Shown here: positions 1 through 7,571 of the stretch, in pieces
How the letters are laid out: each line of letters begins with the position of its first letter
Position numbering within the stretch: the first letter of the stretch is position 1
Source of the DNA: Thermocatellispora tengchongensis
Lineage (GTDB): Bacteria > Actinomycetota > Actinomycetes > Streptosporangiales > Streptosporangiaceae
Length of the DNA: 64,000 nt
Direction of reading: 5' to 3'
NCBI RefSeq assembly: GCF_014202315.1
Contig: NZ_JACHGN010000005.1
Coordinates: forward strand, 124,001-188,000
Position numbers and translations under genes: made by a program
Notes under the pieces: model-generated
The model's input: only the letters and a program-made list of their open reading frames with translations
Database searches by the model: none
What the model was told of the DNA's origin: nothing

Positions 1-55
1 CTGTCTCGGCGCTCTCGGTGCCGCGGTGGGAGGGGGCGGGGCGGGTGCCGGTCAT
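1..55 (-). CDS. 5' end of an element gene running off the left edge
   Basis: Only the first 18 codons (MTGTRPAPSHRG...) are inside the window and the frame is open to the edge. The ATG lies nine bases after an AAAGG ribosome-binding site. It continues the leftward gene series of the conjugative element. In actinomycete elements of this type a replication initiator often lies near traB, so that is one possibility, but 18 residues cannot show it. Confidence 0.55.
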   Translation of the reverse strand, partial: MTGTRPAPSHRGTESAET

Positions 56-74
56 ATTGGAGTGCCTTTCGGGG

Positions 75-386
75 TCAGTGCGTGGCGGTGAGCTGGGTGG
101 ACAGGTGGGCTCCGGTGGCGGTGACGAACGCGAAGCCGTTGCTGGTGGGGCGGAACCGGTCCAGCAGGATGCGGCAGGTGGTGCCGCGCATGTCGCGCGG
201 GTTGCCGCGTAGGGGGTAGTCGGCGGGGAGGTTCAGGGCGCGCTGTACCTCGTGGGAGTTGGTCAAGGTGGTGCAGACGGCGTACGGGCCGTCGATGGCC
301 TCAACCACAACGGTTCGGCCCAGGGCGCGCTGGTCGGCCCAGACGCTCCCGGGGGTGACGGCGTGCACGGCGTGGATCTTGGACAT
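75..386 (-). CDS. small conserved-looking element protein, unknown function
   Basis: A 103-residue protein without signal peptide, membrane segment or recognisable catalytic motif. The ATG follows AAAGGA at a normal distance. The central part (VVVEAIDGPYAVCTTLTN) followed by a basic stretch (RGTTCRILLDRFRP) suggests a small beta-rich fold that might bind nucleic acid, but this is a guess. It lies between the off-edge gene and a small zinc-finger membrane protein, all leftward, and probably belongs to the post-traB part of the element. I do not recognise the family. Confidence 0.6.
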   Translation of the reverse strand: MSKIHAVHAVTPGSVWADQRALGRTVVVEAIDGPYAVCTTLTNSHEVQRALNLPADYPLRGNPRDMRGTTCRILLDRFRPTSNGFAFVTATGAHLSTQLTATH

Positions 387-458
387 GGAAGAGGGTTCCT
401 TTCGGATATGGGTGTTGAGGGTGGCGCGTCGCGCGGAGATGCGGGGGCGCTGTCGAGG

Positions 459-713
459 TCAGCGGATGTTGAGCAGGCGGGCGCCGAGGCGGATCTTTCG
501 GCCGGTGCCGACGCAGTCGGGGCAGTAGCCGAAGGAGTGGGCGAACAGGCGGCTACGGCGCTGGCCGGTGCCCTTGCAGCGCCGGCAGTCGGTGTAGGGA
601 TGGCGCTTGAGGCTGAACCGGTAGGCCACCGCGCAGGCGAGCGCGAGGACGGTCAGGACGGTCAGGCAGACGGCGATGGTGGCCAGGGCGGTGATCAGGG
701 GAGGGGTGGGCAT
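459..713 (-). CDS. small membrane protein with DnaJ-like CxxCxGxG pair
   Basis: Eighty-four residues. A single hydrophobic segment occupies about residues 8-31 (ITALATIAVCLTVLTVLALA). It is followed by a basic loop and two zinc-knuckle motifs of the DnaJ central-domain type, CRRCKGTG and CPDCVGTG, separated by about 14 residues. The four cysteines probably bind one zinc on the cytoplasmic side of the membrane. A soluble 44-residue protein of the same motif type is encoded at 8644-8778, so the element carries the fold twice. Function is unknown; a chaperone-like or nucleic-acid-contacting role in the transfer apparatus is possible. Confidence 0.65.
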   Translation of the reverse strand: MPTPPLITALATIAVCLTVLTVLALACAVAYRFSLKRHPYTDCRRCKGTGQRRSRLFAHSFGYCPDCVGTGRKIRLGARLLNIR

Positions 714-774
714 GGGCGTTCTCCAGACGCAAGGGCCGGGACGGTGGCATGGGACGATCGCCGGGCGGCGGGGC

Positions 775-898
775 GTGACAGGAGCGGGGTGTCACGGCTA
801 GGGGCCGGGGGTGAGAGTCACAGGTCAGCGGGGGTGTGACAGCGTGACAGCAGCCCCGTGACAGGAGCCGTGACAGCGGGCGTGACAGCCCGTGACAA
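775..898. repeat. GTGACAG direct-repeat array, candidate clt transfer locus
   Basis: Six copies of GTGACAG start at 775, 836, 844, 858, 870 and 882, and a variant GTGACAA starts at 892, all in one orientation. A palindromic GTGTCAC lies at 789-795. No gene covers 714-1013. TraB-type translocases of Streptomyces plasmids bind short direct repeats in a non-coding clt region beside the tra gene. This array lies directly 3' of traB, which is the expected place. Seen: the repeats and their position. Inferred: recognition by TraB. Confidence 0.6.
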
Positions 899-1013
899 GA
901 TCATCGGCGGGGCGGTCGCGCGTCCCACGCGCAGCCGCGCGCACGTGACCGCGGGGCGGCTTTCCGGGTCGGCGCCGGGGCCGCCCCTTCGGCGCGGGGT
1001 GTGGCGTGGGCCG

Positions 1014-3302
1014 CTAGGCGGCGCGGTTGTAGCCGTCGCGGTCCAGCGGGCTCAGATCGGTGATGGTGTAGGTGCGGACGCTGCCCGACTTGGCCACGGC
1101 CAGCACGCCGCGCTCGGTCAGGTCGGTCAGCACCTTGTAGATCCAGCCGCGTCCGTTGCCGGTCTGGCGGCGTACCGCGGTCAGGTCCTCATCGGTGGCG
1201 GTGAAGGTCGGCCGGCCGTGCTGGTGCCGGTGCCGCAGCCAGGCATAGACCAGGTCGCGGGCGTCGGCGGGGTGCATCTTGGCCGGCGGGGTGGCCGCGT
1301 GCAGGGAATCGGCCTCCTCAGGCGTGGGCTCGGTGACGGGATCGTCGGGGCCGGCGGTCAGGGACGGGTCGGGGTCCTCGGTGCGGGCCAGCGCCTCGGT
1401 GACCACGTCCCCGGTCGCGCGCAGGTGCTCGATGAGGTCGGTGGCGCTCTGGCCGGCCTGCACCAGGACGGGCCGGTCATCGCCGCCGGGCACGGCCGGG
1501 CCGACGATGTTCTTGCGTTCCAGGGCCTCCAGCAGACGCAGGCAGTCCTGCCAGGCGATACGCAGTTTGCGCTGCAACATGGCCGGTGAGGCGTGCTGGG
1601 TGGAAATGACCAGCTCGGCGGCGTCGGCGAGCAGTTCGGCGAAGTCGGCGGCGAACTCCTCCTGCTCATCGTGCACCGCCGGCTCAACCTCGCGCGGCGC
1701 CGTACCACCCGACACCGCCACCACCGGGCGCGGCGCGGGTGCGGTGGGCCGGGCCAGGGCGGCGGTGAACGGGTCCACCTGCTTGGCGGCGGCGGGGTAG
1801 GCCGCGGCGTGGGCGGCCATCGCGGAGCGGGCCTCGCGGCTGTCACGGCCCCAGGTGTAGGTGCGCAGCGGCATCGCGTAGTGCGTGGTGCGGATGCCGC
1901 GGGCATCCAGCAGCGCCATGCCGGGGTAGTGGTCCTCCCACTCGTGCGGCGCCACATCCGCCTTGCGCTGCCGCGCCGAGACGCCGTACTTGACATCGTC
2001 GGGGTCGGAAAGGCCGAAGCACATCTTGGCCATCTGGGAGCGGAACAGGGTCGGGATCTGGGTGTAGTCCGCGCGCTGCAACGACAGCAGGACGCTGCCG
2101 CCCGCCGAGCGGATCTCCTTCAGAATCTCCCCCAAGCGTTCCTCATCCTGCGCGCCGATCTCGCTGACCAGCTTGGCGATCTCCTCGATGTGCAGGTACC
2201 AGTACGTCAGCCCGCATCCGGGCTCCCAATCGCTGTAGCCGTGCTCGGCCAGCCACTTGGTGCGCTGCGGGATCGCCTTGTGCATCGCGCGGATCAGCTC
2301 CACCGCGCCGGCCTTGGTGGTCTCGAACCGGTGCAGTCCCTCGCGCAGCGGCCCCATCGTCTGATCGTCCTTGGAGATGTCGATTGAGAACACCGCCGCG
2401 TCGTGGCGGGTGATGACCTCCCCGAAGATATTCCACGCCCCGCCGATGCTCTTGCCGGACCCGGTGCGGCCCATGATCTGCAAGTGGTGGCCTACGAACC
2501 GGTATTCGACGGGGTCGCCGTCCTGGTAGACACCGATGCGCAACGGCTTGTCGATGGAGGCACCGGGGTGGGAGGGGCCAGGCCAGGGGATCGGCCGGCG
2601 GATGGTGGTGGGGTCGGAGACCGTCATGTACGCCCGATCGGCGCGATCGTCGTCGCGGGCCACGGTCACGCTGCCGGGCGGCAGTTGCATGCCCGACTCC
2701 AGGCGATCGGTGGCCTTGATGGCGTCCTCGGCGGTCTTCTCCCCCGGCGGTAGCTGCATCTGGCCCTTGACCTTGTGGTCGGTGACCTCGATCGCCCGCA
2801 CCCGCGCCCCCTTCAAACCGGCCTGCTCTTTGGCCCGGTTGAACAGCGTGCCCAGCGCGTCCCCGCCGCCGCTGTCCTCCTCGCCGGTGGTGCGGCGGAT
2901 GACGGTGCGGATGTTCCACGAGATCGCCAGGGTGGCGCCGCCGAAGAACAACGCGCCGTGCGTGATCGGCGCATCCAGGCCGGTGATGGTGGCGGTGGTG
3001 AACCACGCGCTCGCCGCCGCGGTGGTGACGGTGGCGTGCACGCGTCCGATCAGGCGCCGCTGGTGGCTCACGGCCCAGGTCAGCGCCGTGAGCACGGTAG
3101 AGCCGAGGGTGCAGCCGACCGCCGCCCACGTCACCGCGGGCGGCTGACCCCACCACACGTGCGACAACGCGCCGGCGGCGGCCTCGATGCCCAGCACGGC
3201 CCACGGCGGGACCAGCACACCGACCTTGGAGACCGCCGAGGCAACCAGGCGGTCCATCGTCGCCTCCTGCACCAGTTGCAGGGACGGCTGCTTGCGTGAC
3301 AT
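1014..3302 (-). CDS. traB: TraB-type FtsK-like conjugative DNA translocase
   Basis: This is the motor of actinomycete conjugation, which moves double-stranded DNA between hyphae. The 762-residue protein has two to four hydrophobic segments in residues 20-135, then an FtsK-type ATPase with Walker A GRTGSGKS near residue 280 and a Walker B-like segment YLHIEEIAKL near 375. The C-terminus (about 675-755) looks like a winged helix, as expected for the domain that reads clt repeats. The ATG overlaps the upstream stop as TGATG; a GTG one codon earlier is also possible. It is the last gene of the coupled transfer operon, and the GTGACAG array lies just beyond its stop codon. Confidence 0.92.
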   Translation of the reverse strand: MSRKQPSLQLVQEATMDRLVASAVSKVGVLVPPWAVLGIEAAAGALSHVWWGQPPAVTWAAVGCTLGSTVLTALTWAVSHQRRLIGRVHATVTTAAASAWFTTATITGLDAPITHGALFFGGATLAISWNIRTVIRRTTGEEDSGGGDALGTLFNRAKEQAGLKGARVRAIEVTDHKVKGQMQLPPGEKTAEDAIKATDRLESGMQLPPGSVTVARDDDRADRAYMTVSDPTTIRRPIPWPGPSHPGASIDKPLRIGVYQDGDPVEYRFVGHHLQIMGRTGSGKSIGGAWNIFGEVITRHDAAVFSIDISKDDQTMGPLREGLHRFETTKAGAVELIRAMHKAIPQRTKWLAEHGYSDWEPGCGLTYWYLHIEEIAKLVSEIGAQDEERLGEILKEIRSAGGSVLLSLQRADYTQIPTLFRSQMAKMCFGLSDPDDVKYGVSARQRKADVAPHEWEDHYPGMALLDARGIRTTHYAMPLRTYTWGRDSREARSAMAAHAAAYPAAAKQVDPFTAALARPTAPAPRPVVAVSGGTAPREVEPAVHDEQEEFAADFAELLADAAELVISTQHASPAMLQRKLRIAWQDCLRLLEALERKNIVGPAVPGGDDRPVLVQAGQSATDLIEHLRATGDVVTEALARTEDPDPSLTAGPDDPVTEPTPEEADSLHAATPPAKMHPADARDLVYAWLRHRHQHGRPTFTATDEDLTAVRRQTGNGRGWIYKVLTDLTERGVLAVAKSGSVRTYTITDLSPLDRDGYNRAA

Positions 3303-3676
3303 CACAGATCGACCTTCCCCTTGTACTCCTTGCGGTTCTCGGCGCGTCTCTCGGTCATGGCCTCCAGGAACTCCTGCCGGAACTGCATGTTGAACTTGAC
3401 CGCCTCAGCCGAGATGCCCTGAGCCAGCTCCCGGGCGTCGGCCAGGTGCCGGGCCACACGCCACGCGCGGGCGCGCACGTCGATGCCCAGCAACAGCGGG
3501 TGGCCCTTGAGCTGGCTCATCGCCGACTCGGCGGTGGATTCGGCCGTATCCAGCTCACGCGCCAGATCGTGCGCGAAACGCTGGGTGGCGACGGTGTAGG
3601 CGGCGATCTTCGCCGCGACCTTGCCGTGGAACTCGATGCCTGCGATCTCATCGAGCCGGGTCTGTCCGGTGCCCAT
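3302..3676 (-). CDS. transfer-operon protein, paralogue of the next gene
   Basis: A 124-residue, largely helical, charged protein. The start was set at MGTGQTRLDE because GAGGAGG lies eight bases upstream; the open frame extends further but into unlikely sequence. It shares a pattern with the neighbouring 103-residue product: GIEF, then AMS(Q/S)(L/M)KGHxLLxGxD, then RAxRVAxxLxxARxLA. The two genes therefore arose by tandem duplication. No membrane segment is present. The stop overlaps the traB start, so its level is tied to TraB. Function is unknown; a TraB accessory protein is plausible from position only. Confidence 0.75.
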   Translation of the reverse strand: MGTGQTRLDEIAGIEFHGKVAAKIAAYTVATQRFAHDLARELDTAESTAESAMSQLKGHPLLLGIDVRARAWRVARHLADARELAQGISAEAVKFNMQFRQEFLEAMTERRAENRKEYKGKVDL

Positions 3677-3695
3677 CCATGGCCTCCTCTCAGGG

Positions 3696-4007
3696 TCAGG
3701 GCAGGAAGTGCTTGCGGTAGCTGCGGGGGAAGCGCTCGCCCTGCTCAGCCAGCGCCGCGGCAAGGTCACGGGCGCGCTTGAGCCGCTTGGCCACCCGGCG
3801 GGCGCGGACCTTAGAATCCAGGCCGAACAGCAGCATGTGACCCTTCATGCTGGACATCGCCGCCTCGGCATCCACCGCGGCGATCTCCAGTTCGAGGCCC
3901 CAGCGTTCGGCCAGCGCGGTCAGTTGCCTGCCGTAGTTCGTGAACGCCTCCCCCAGGGAGCCGGTGAACTCGATGCCGGACAGTTCGGTGATGTTGCGGG
4001 TGCTCAT
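3696..4007 (-). CDS. transfer-operon protein, tandem paralogue
   Basis: A 103-residue product starting MSTRNITELSGIEF. Its TGATG junction with the preceding gene fixes the start at 4007. It carries the same core as the gene at 3302-3676 (GIEF, AMSSMKGHMLLFGLD, RARRVAKRLKRARDLA) and ends in a basic tail. It is predicted soluble and helical. It may form a homo- or hetero-oligomer with its paralogue. I do not recognise a named family. Confidence 0.75.
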   Translation of the reverse strand: MSTRNITELSGIEFTGSLGEAFTNYGRQLTALAERWGLELEIAAVDAEAAMSSMKGHMLLFGLDSKVRARRVAKRLKRARDLAAALAEQGERFPRSYRKHFLP

Positions 4008-4297
4008 CAGCGCCACACCTTCCGGTCAGGGTCGTCAACGACTTGGGCGGGCGCCGCCCCGGTGACCCAGGTGCGGCACTCGGCGGCCAGCAGGGCGAAC
4101 AAGCGCCGCACCGCGGGGATCAGGGGGCGAACCCCGATCCGCGCAGTCAGGTACGCATCAGCCGCGGTGACCAGCAGGACCAGCGCGGCGAGCAGCATCA
4201 GCAGGGCGGTGCGCAGACGCGCGAGCGGGCGCGCCCGCGCGGGCGGGGCGGCGTCGGTGATGACGTAGACGATGCGCGGGGCGCCGACCATCGCCAT
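4007..4297 (-). CDS. small membrane protein of the transfer operon
   Basis: Ninety-six residues, starting MAMVGAPRIVYV at an ATG that overlaps the upstream stop as TGATG, with GGAGG upstream. One strong hydrophobic helix (LLMLLAALVLLVTAADAYLT, about residues 34-53) is followed by an amphipathic or second hydrophobic stretch (LIPAVRRLFALLA) and a soluble tail. Small hydrophobic Spd proteins are typical of the intramycelial-spread genes beside traB in Streptomyces plasmids. That is the likeliest role by context. The sequence gives no specific domain. Confidence 0.7.
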   Translation of the reverse strand: MAMVGAPRIVYVITDAAPPARARPLARLRTALLMLLAALVLLVTAADAYLTARIGVRPLIPAVRRLFALLAAECRTWVTGAAPAQVVDDPDRKVWR

Positions 4298-4572
4298 CAC
4301 CGCCTCCGCTTGCGGCAACGGCGGGCGGCCACGCCCCGCCGGCCGGGAGTGGGGATGGCGCGTTCGCCGGCCAGACGGGCAGCGGCCAGCGCCGGCACCT
4401 TACGCAGCGACGGGCCGGCCAGCAGTCCCGCCACGACGCCCGCCAGCCACATCGCCATCTCGCGCGGCCAGGCGGTGAAGCACACCACCGCCAGCCCCGC
4501 GGCGAGGGACACCACGGCGATCGTGATCAGGGTGCTGATCAGCGTGTCGGCGACGGCGTTGCGGCGGCTCAT
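4297..4572 (-). CDS. small two-helix membrane protein, Spd-like by context
   Basis: Ninety-one residues. The start at MSRRNAVADT is set by the TGATG overlap with the preceding gene. There are two predicted membrane helices, about residues 11-34 (LISTLITIAVVSLAAGLAVV) and 41-58 (MWLAGVVAGLLAGPSL), followed by a very arginine-rich C-terminus (RRCRKRRR) that should stay in the cytoplasm. It overlaps the following gene by TGATG too. The size, hydrophobicity and position match spread (Spd) proteins of actinomycete conjugative elements, but no domain is recognised. Confidence 0.7.
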   Translation of the reverse strand: MSRRNAVADTLISTLITIAVVSLAAGLAVVCFTAWPREMAMWLAGVVAGLLAGPSLRKVPALAAARLAGERAIPTPGRRGVAARRCRKRRR

Positions 4573-5564
4573 CAGGCCACCTCCCCACCGGCGGCGGGTC
4601 CGCCATGACGGGCGGCCTCGGCGGCGAGTGCGTCGCGCACGGCGCGGGCGTCGTCCATGCCGCACCGCAACGCCCGCTGGATCTTGTAGGCACTGGGACT
4701 CGGCGGAAGCTCGCCGGCCGCGATCAGCGCGCGGGTTCGCGCAAGGTGCTCGTTCTCCGCGGGAGAGGTTCGCCTTACCGGATCACCGGCGTTGCCGCTG
4801 TACGTAAGGCCGGTAAGGCCGCGGGTGTCGCGGTCGTGGTCCAGCCCGGCGAACGCGGCCAGGATGATCGGCAGCGCGGTGACGATGGCCACCGCGACGA
4901 TCGGCCCCAGGATGTGCAGCACCAGCCGCGAGAGCGAGAAGTCCTCGGCGACGCCGGGCAGGTACGGCCAGGCGTTCATGCCCAGCGTCAGCGCGAGGAA
5001 CAGCCACTCGATCCGCACCAACGCCGGCGAGGTGATCGGCTGGCCCCGGGTGCCCATGTAGGCGCGGGCACCCACCACGACCAGCAGCGCCAGGGACAGG
5101 AACGGCTCCACCAACCAGGCGAACAGCCATCCCGGCGACCACGCCGGCGCGCCATCGGCGGCGAAGCGCTGCACGCCCGCGGTGGACCAGGCCAGCGCCA
5201 GCGTCAGCGACACCATCGCGACCGTGACCAGCAGCCGCCGCATCCGCGCGGCCTGCCACGCCCGCATCGCCGGATCGCGGGCCAGCTCATGCAGCCGGGC
5301 GGCCTCGTAGGCGGCCTTACGGCGCCGGCGCACCTTGACCGTGTCCAGCAGGAACGGCGTGTCATCACCTTGCAACGCGGCCAGCGCGCGGGCCTCGGCC
5401 ACCTCGGCGCGCAGCCGCTGCACGCGCCTGGTGTCCCCGCTCGGTGCCACCGGGCGGGGTGAAGGCGCGGGCGGTGCGTGTGCGGCGACGTGGCGTTCCA
5501 GGTCGGCCAGGCCGCGGGAGATGTCCTCGGGGGACGGCTCAGGGGTCGGGGTCGTGATGCTCAT
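4572..5564 (-). CDS. DUF2637-like polytopic membrane protein of conjugative elements
   Basis: A 330-residue protein. The N-terminal 100 residues are soluble and rich in Ala, Pro and Arg. Four hydrophobic segments follow at about 107-133, 145-168, 183-202 and 213-240 (ILGPIVAVAIVTALPIILAA). The soluble C-terminal 90 residues include SPSAYKIQRALRCGMDDARA, which resembles a helix-turn-helix-like module. This architecture fits the DUF2637/SpdB-like proteins next to TraB in actinomycete integrative elements, thought to help plasmid spread through the mycelium. The start ATG follows GAAAGGAGG. It begins the chain of overlapping genes that ends in traB. Confidence 0.75.
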   Translation of the reverse strand: MSITTPTPEPSPEDISRGLADLERHVAAHAPPAPSPRPVAPSGDTRRVQRLRAEVAEARALAALQGDDTPFLLDTVKVRRRRKAAYEAARLHELARDPAMRAWQAARMRRLLVTVAMVSLTLALAWSTAGVQRFAADGAPAWSPGWLFAWLVEPFLSLALLVVVGARAYMGTRGQPITSPALVRIEWLFLALTLGMNAWPYLPGVAEDFSLSRLVLHILGPIVAVAIVTALPIILAAFAGLDHDRDTRGLTGLTYSGNAGDPVRRTSPAENEHLARTRALIAAGELPPSPSAYKIQRALRCGMDDARAVRDALAAEAARHGGPAAGGEVA

Positions 5565-5577
5565 CGGGCACCTCCTT

Positions 5578-5739
5578 TCATGTGGTCTTGGGGGCGTGGA
5601 TGCACAGGTAGAGCCGGACGTGGGCGGGGTCGCGACGCGAGGGGTAGGGGCCGCGGGCCGCGTCGATGGTGAAGACGGCGCGCAGGGCCAGAGCGACCGC
5701 GGTCACCTCGGCGGGCTCGCCGATCAGGCGCACGTTCAT
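5578..5739 (-). CDS. 53-residue element protein, unknown
   Basis: A short gene (MNVRLIGEPAEVTAVALALR...) whose ATG overlaps the stop of the upstream gene in an ATGA junction. It is followed after 13 bases by the DUF2637-like gene. The pattern NVRLIGEP...VTAVALALRAVF with a charged end suggests a small alpha/beta fold. The overlap and strand agreement are the main evidence that it is expressed. No family recognised. Confidence 0.6.
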   Translation of the reverse strand: MNVRLIGEPAEVTAVALALRAVFTIDAARGPYPSRRDPAHVRLYLCIHAPKTT

Positions 5740-6119
5740 GCCGCGGCCTCCTGAGCGCAGTCCAGGCACGTGCCCAGGTGCCGCGGCAGGACGTAACCGG
5801 CGTCGCGCTCGCACACCGGGCAGGTGCGGCGGGCGGCGTTGGCCTTGGCCAGGGCGGCGCGCTGGGCGGGGGTGGCGGTGCGCTTGGGCAGCGCGAACCG
5901 CACGTCGTACAGGTAGGCGGCACGGACGCCGCCGCGGGCGCGGTAGCGGCGTGAGGCCCAGAGCACCTGTGCCTGTACGCCCTGACCGCCGGGACGCAGT
6001 CCCTCGGCGGCGAGTTGACGCATCGTCAGCAGGTGCGGCGGGGCCATCCGCCACGGGTAGGTCGGGACGCCGTACCGGGCGCCGGCCGGGTCCCAGAAGC
6101 GGGCGCGGATGCGGCTCAC
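5736..6119 (-). CDS. RRQRL-motif zinc-binding protein
   Basis: A 127-residue protein that I recognise as the RRQRL-motif zinc-binding family found in actinomycete conjugative elements. It has the N-terminal motif LLTMRQLAAEGLRPGGQ, then LWASRRYRARG...AAYLYDVRFALPKR, and a C-terminal zinc site with CPVC near residue 102 and CLDC near 120. Usual family length is similar. It is probably cytoplasmic and DNA- or RNA-associated, but its biochemical role is not known to me. Both ends overlap neighbours, so it is translationally coupled. Confidence 0.8.
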   Translation of the reverse strand: MSRIRARFWDPAGARYGVPTYPWRMAPPHLLTMRQLAAEGLRPGGQGVQAQVLWASRRYRARGGVRAAYLYDVRFALPKRTATPAQRAALAKANAARRTCPVCERDAGYVLPRHLGTCLDCAQEAAA

Positions 6120-6307
6120 GGCCGGCCCCCCTCAAAGGCTCGCGTCAGCTCCAGCAGCCTCGACAGCATCTCGCCGAGCGCCCGATACCGGGGCGTGTCC
6201 TCGGCGGGAAGCCGGTACCCGTGCGCTTCCAGCACCTTCCAAACGTCGTACACCAGTCCCCAGGTGAAGCGGGCGTCGTCGTCGGCCATCTCGCCGGTAT
6301 GGCTCAT
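6116..6307 (-). CDS. 63-residue helical element protein
   Basis: The product starts MSHTGEMADDDARFTWGLVY and continues with VWKVLEAHGYRLPAEDTPRY, ending EGGRP. It is predicted mostly helical and acidic at the N-terminus. Its ATG overlaps the upstream stop as TGATG and its stop overlaps the RRQRL gene start. Without these couplings it would be hard to call. No function or family recognised. Confidence 0.6.
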   Translation of the reverse strand: MSHTGEMADDDARFTWGLVYDVWKVLEAHGYRLPAEDTPRYRALGEMLSRLLELTRAFEGGRP

Positions 6308-6576
6308 CACGCACCTCCACTCGGCGGAGCGGTCGCAGCGCAGGCGGTGAAGTTCGTGCGCCGGACGTGTCTGAGGACGGCCGGGCCGTCCGGATCGGCG
6401 GCCAGCAGGTAGCGCGGCGTGTGGGGGATGCGATTCCAGGCCGCGAAGTCGCAAGCGTCATCGCAGGCATCGCATGTGCAGATGTCGGCTACGAAGTAGC
6501 ATCCGTGCGCCTCGCTCACCGATCCGTGGTAGACGACCTTGGCCCCGACCTGGATAGGGTTTACGGCGGCCGACAT
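6307..6576 (-). CDS. 89-residue Cys/Asp-cluster protein
   Basis: The product begins MSAAVNPIQVGAKVVYHGSV, which resembles the start of a small KOW/Tudor-like beta barrel. It then has a metal-binding-like cluster CTCDACDDACDF (residues 33-44) and ends VLRHVRRTNFTACAA. The four clustered cysteines and aspartates suggest zinc or another metal. The start ATG overlaps the stop of the preceding gene (TGATG), and its own stop overlaps the next start. Function is unknown. Confidence 0.62.
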   Translation of the reverse strand: MSAAVNPIQVGAKVVYHGSVSEAHGCYFVADICTCDACDDACDFAAWNRIPHTPRYLLAADPDGPAVLRHVRRTNFTACAATAPPSGGA

Positions 6577-7106
6577 CACGCCACCTCCGTGCGCGGGCGC
6601 TGATCCAGCAGGTGTGCGGCGAAGTAGCGAACAACATCGGCCAGAACGGGCTCGCTCAGCATGCTCAGCCACCAATCCGGCTGGGTGTCCTTGGGAATCC
6701 GCATGGCCTGGCACAGGTCGGCGAAGGTGCCGACGCGAATCCGGGTCGGCAGCCCGTAGGCCGCCTCCAGGTCGGCGGCCAGGGCGGTGCGGTCGTGGTA
6801 GCCCCGGATGTCCAGGAACGAGCCGCCCGGGGTGATGACCCCCACGTGCGTCCACTCCCAGGCATCCGCACGCCGCCGCTCGACCAGGCCGAACGGCCAG
6901 CCGGTAGCCTCGCGCAGGGCCGCTGCCAGCAGCCAGCAATAGCCCCAGGCGAAGAACTCGTCGGCGTTGTCATCGATCACGCCGGGGCGTAGGACAACGC
7001 GCGTGAGGCCACGGCGGGTGGTGGGCTTGGCCGGTGCGAACACCACCTCCACCTCACCGAAGGGCCGACCGGCGGCGGCCCTGTCCAGGTGCGGATAGCG
7101 GCTCAT
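6576..7106 (-). CDS. possible papain-like (Cys-His-Asp) protein of the element
   Basis: A 176-residue soluble protein. GYCWLLAAALREATGWPFGL places a cysteine at residue 57 at the start of a helix. EWTHVGVITPGG puts a histidine at 87 and SFLDIRGYHD puts an aspartate at 99. This order and spacing, C then H then D in a strand-turn context, resembles papain- or transglutaminase-like domains seen in actinomycete plasmids, phages and toxins. Catalysis is an inference. The gene overlaps whiB at its 5' end and the next gene at its 3' end, so it is a core operon member rather than an isolated toxin. Confidence 0.65.
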   Translation of the reverse strand: MSRYPHLDRAAAGRPFGEVEVVFAPAKPTTRRGLTRVVLRPGVIDDNADEFFAWGYCWLLAAALREATGWPFGLVERRRADAWEWTHVGVITPGGSFLDIRGYHDRTALAADLEAAYGLPTRIRVGTFADLCQAMRIPKDTQPDWWLSMLSEPVLADVVRYFAAHLLDQRPRTEVA

Positions 7107-7480
7107 CAGGCCACCTCGCGCGGCGACCACGCCACCGGGTCGGCGGGGCCGGGTAGGGAGGCGATCTCCTCGGCGGTCAGCCCCGCCCACACGCCCACCT
7201 CGGGGCGCGTGTCCAGGGCGTAGAACAGGCACGACGCCCACACCGGGCAGTCCGCGCACACCTCACGCGCCACCTGCACGCGCGCCTCCCGCTCCTCGGC
7301 GGACTCGTCGGCGAACAGGTCCGGGCCGGTGTGCAACTCGGGATCGAACATGCACGCGGCGTTCTCGGCCAGGTGCCGCGGCATTCCGGCGGTGACGGCG
7401 GCCAGCAGGATCAGCGCGGCGCGGTCCCGCGCAGGCGCCGGCGTCTTCGCTCGGAGAGGCGAGCCGACTTCATGGGGCAT
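7106..7480 (-). CDS. WhiB-family iron-sulfur transcription factor
   Basis: A 124-residue WhiB-like protein. The four cluster-binding cysteines are C43 (in AACMFDPELH), C75, C78 and C84 (VCADCPVWASC), followed by the turn motif GVWAG at 96-100. The family binds a [4Fe-4S] cluster and works with the principal sigma factor. The C-terminal basic DNA-contacting tail seen in many WhiB proteins is weak here (WSPREVA). It is the first gene of the overlapping transfer operon, so it probably regulates element functions. The start ATG follows AAGGAG by about ten bases; a shorter form is possible. Confidence 0.88.
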   Translation of the reverse strand: MPHEVGSPLRAKTPAPARDRAALILLAAVTAGMPRHLAENAACMFDPELHTGPDLFADESAEEREARVQVAREVCADCPVWASCLFYALDTRPEVGVWAGLTAEEIASLPGPADPVAWSPREVA

Positions 7481-7571
7481 GATGGTTGGGCTCCTTCACT
7501 GGGAGTGGGGGCGCGCCCGGTGCGGCGGGTCTTGGCGGATTGGCCGCCCGGTGCGCGCCCGTCTCGCTTGG

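Noticed and set aside
775-898. A CRISPR array
   Set aside because: Repeats are seven bases with spacers of 1-54 bases and no cas genes are present in the window.
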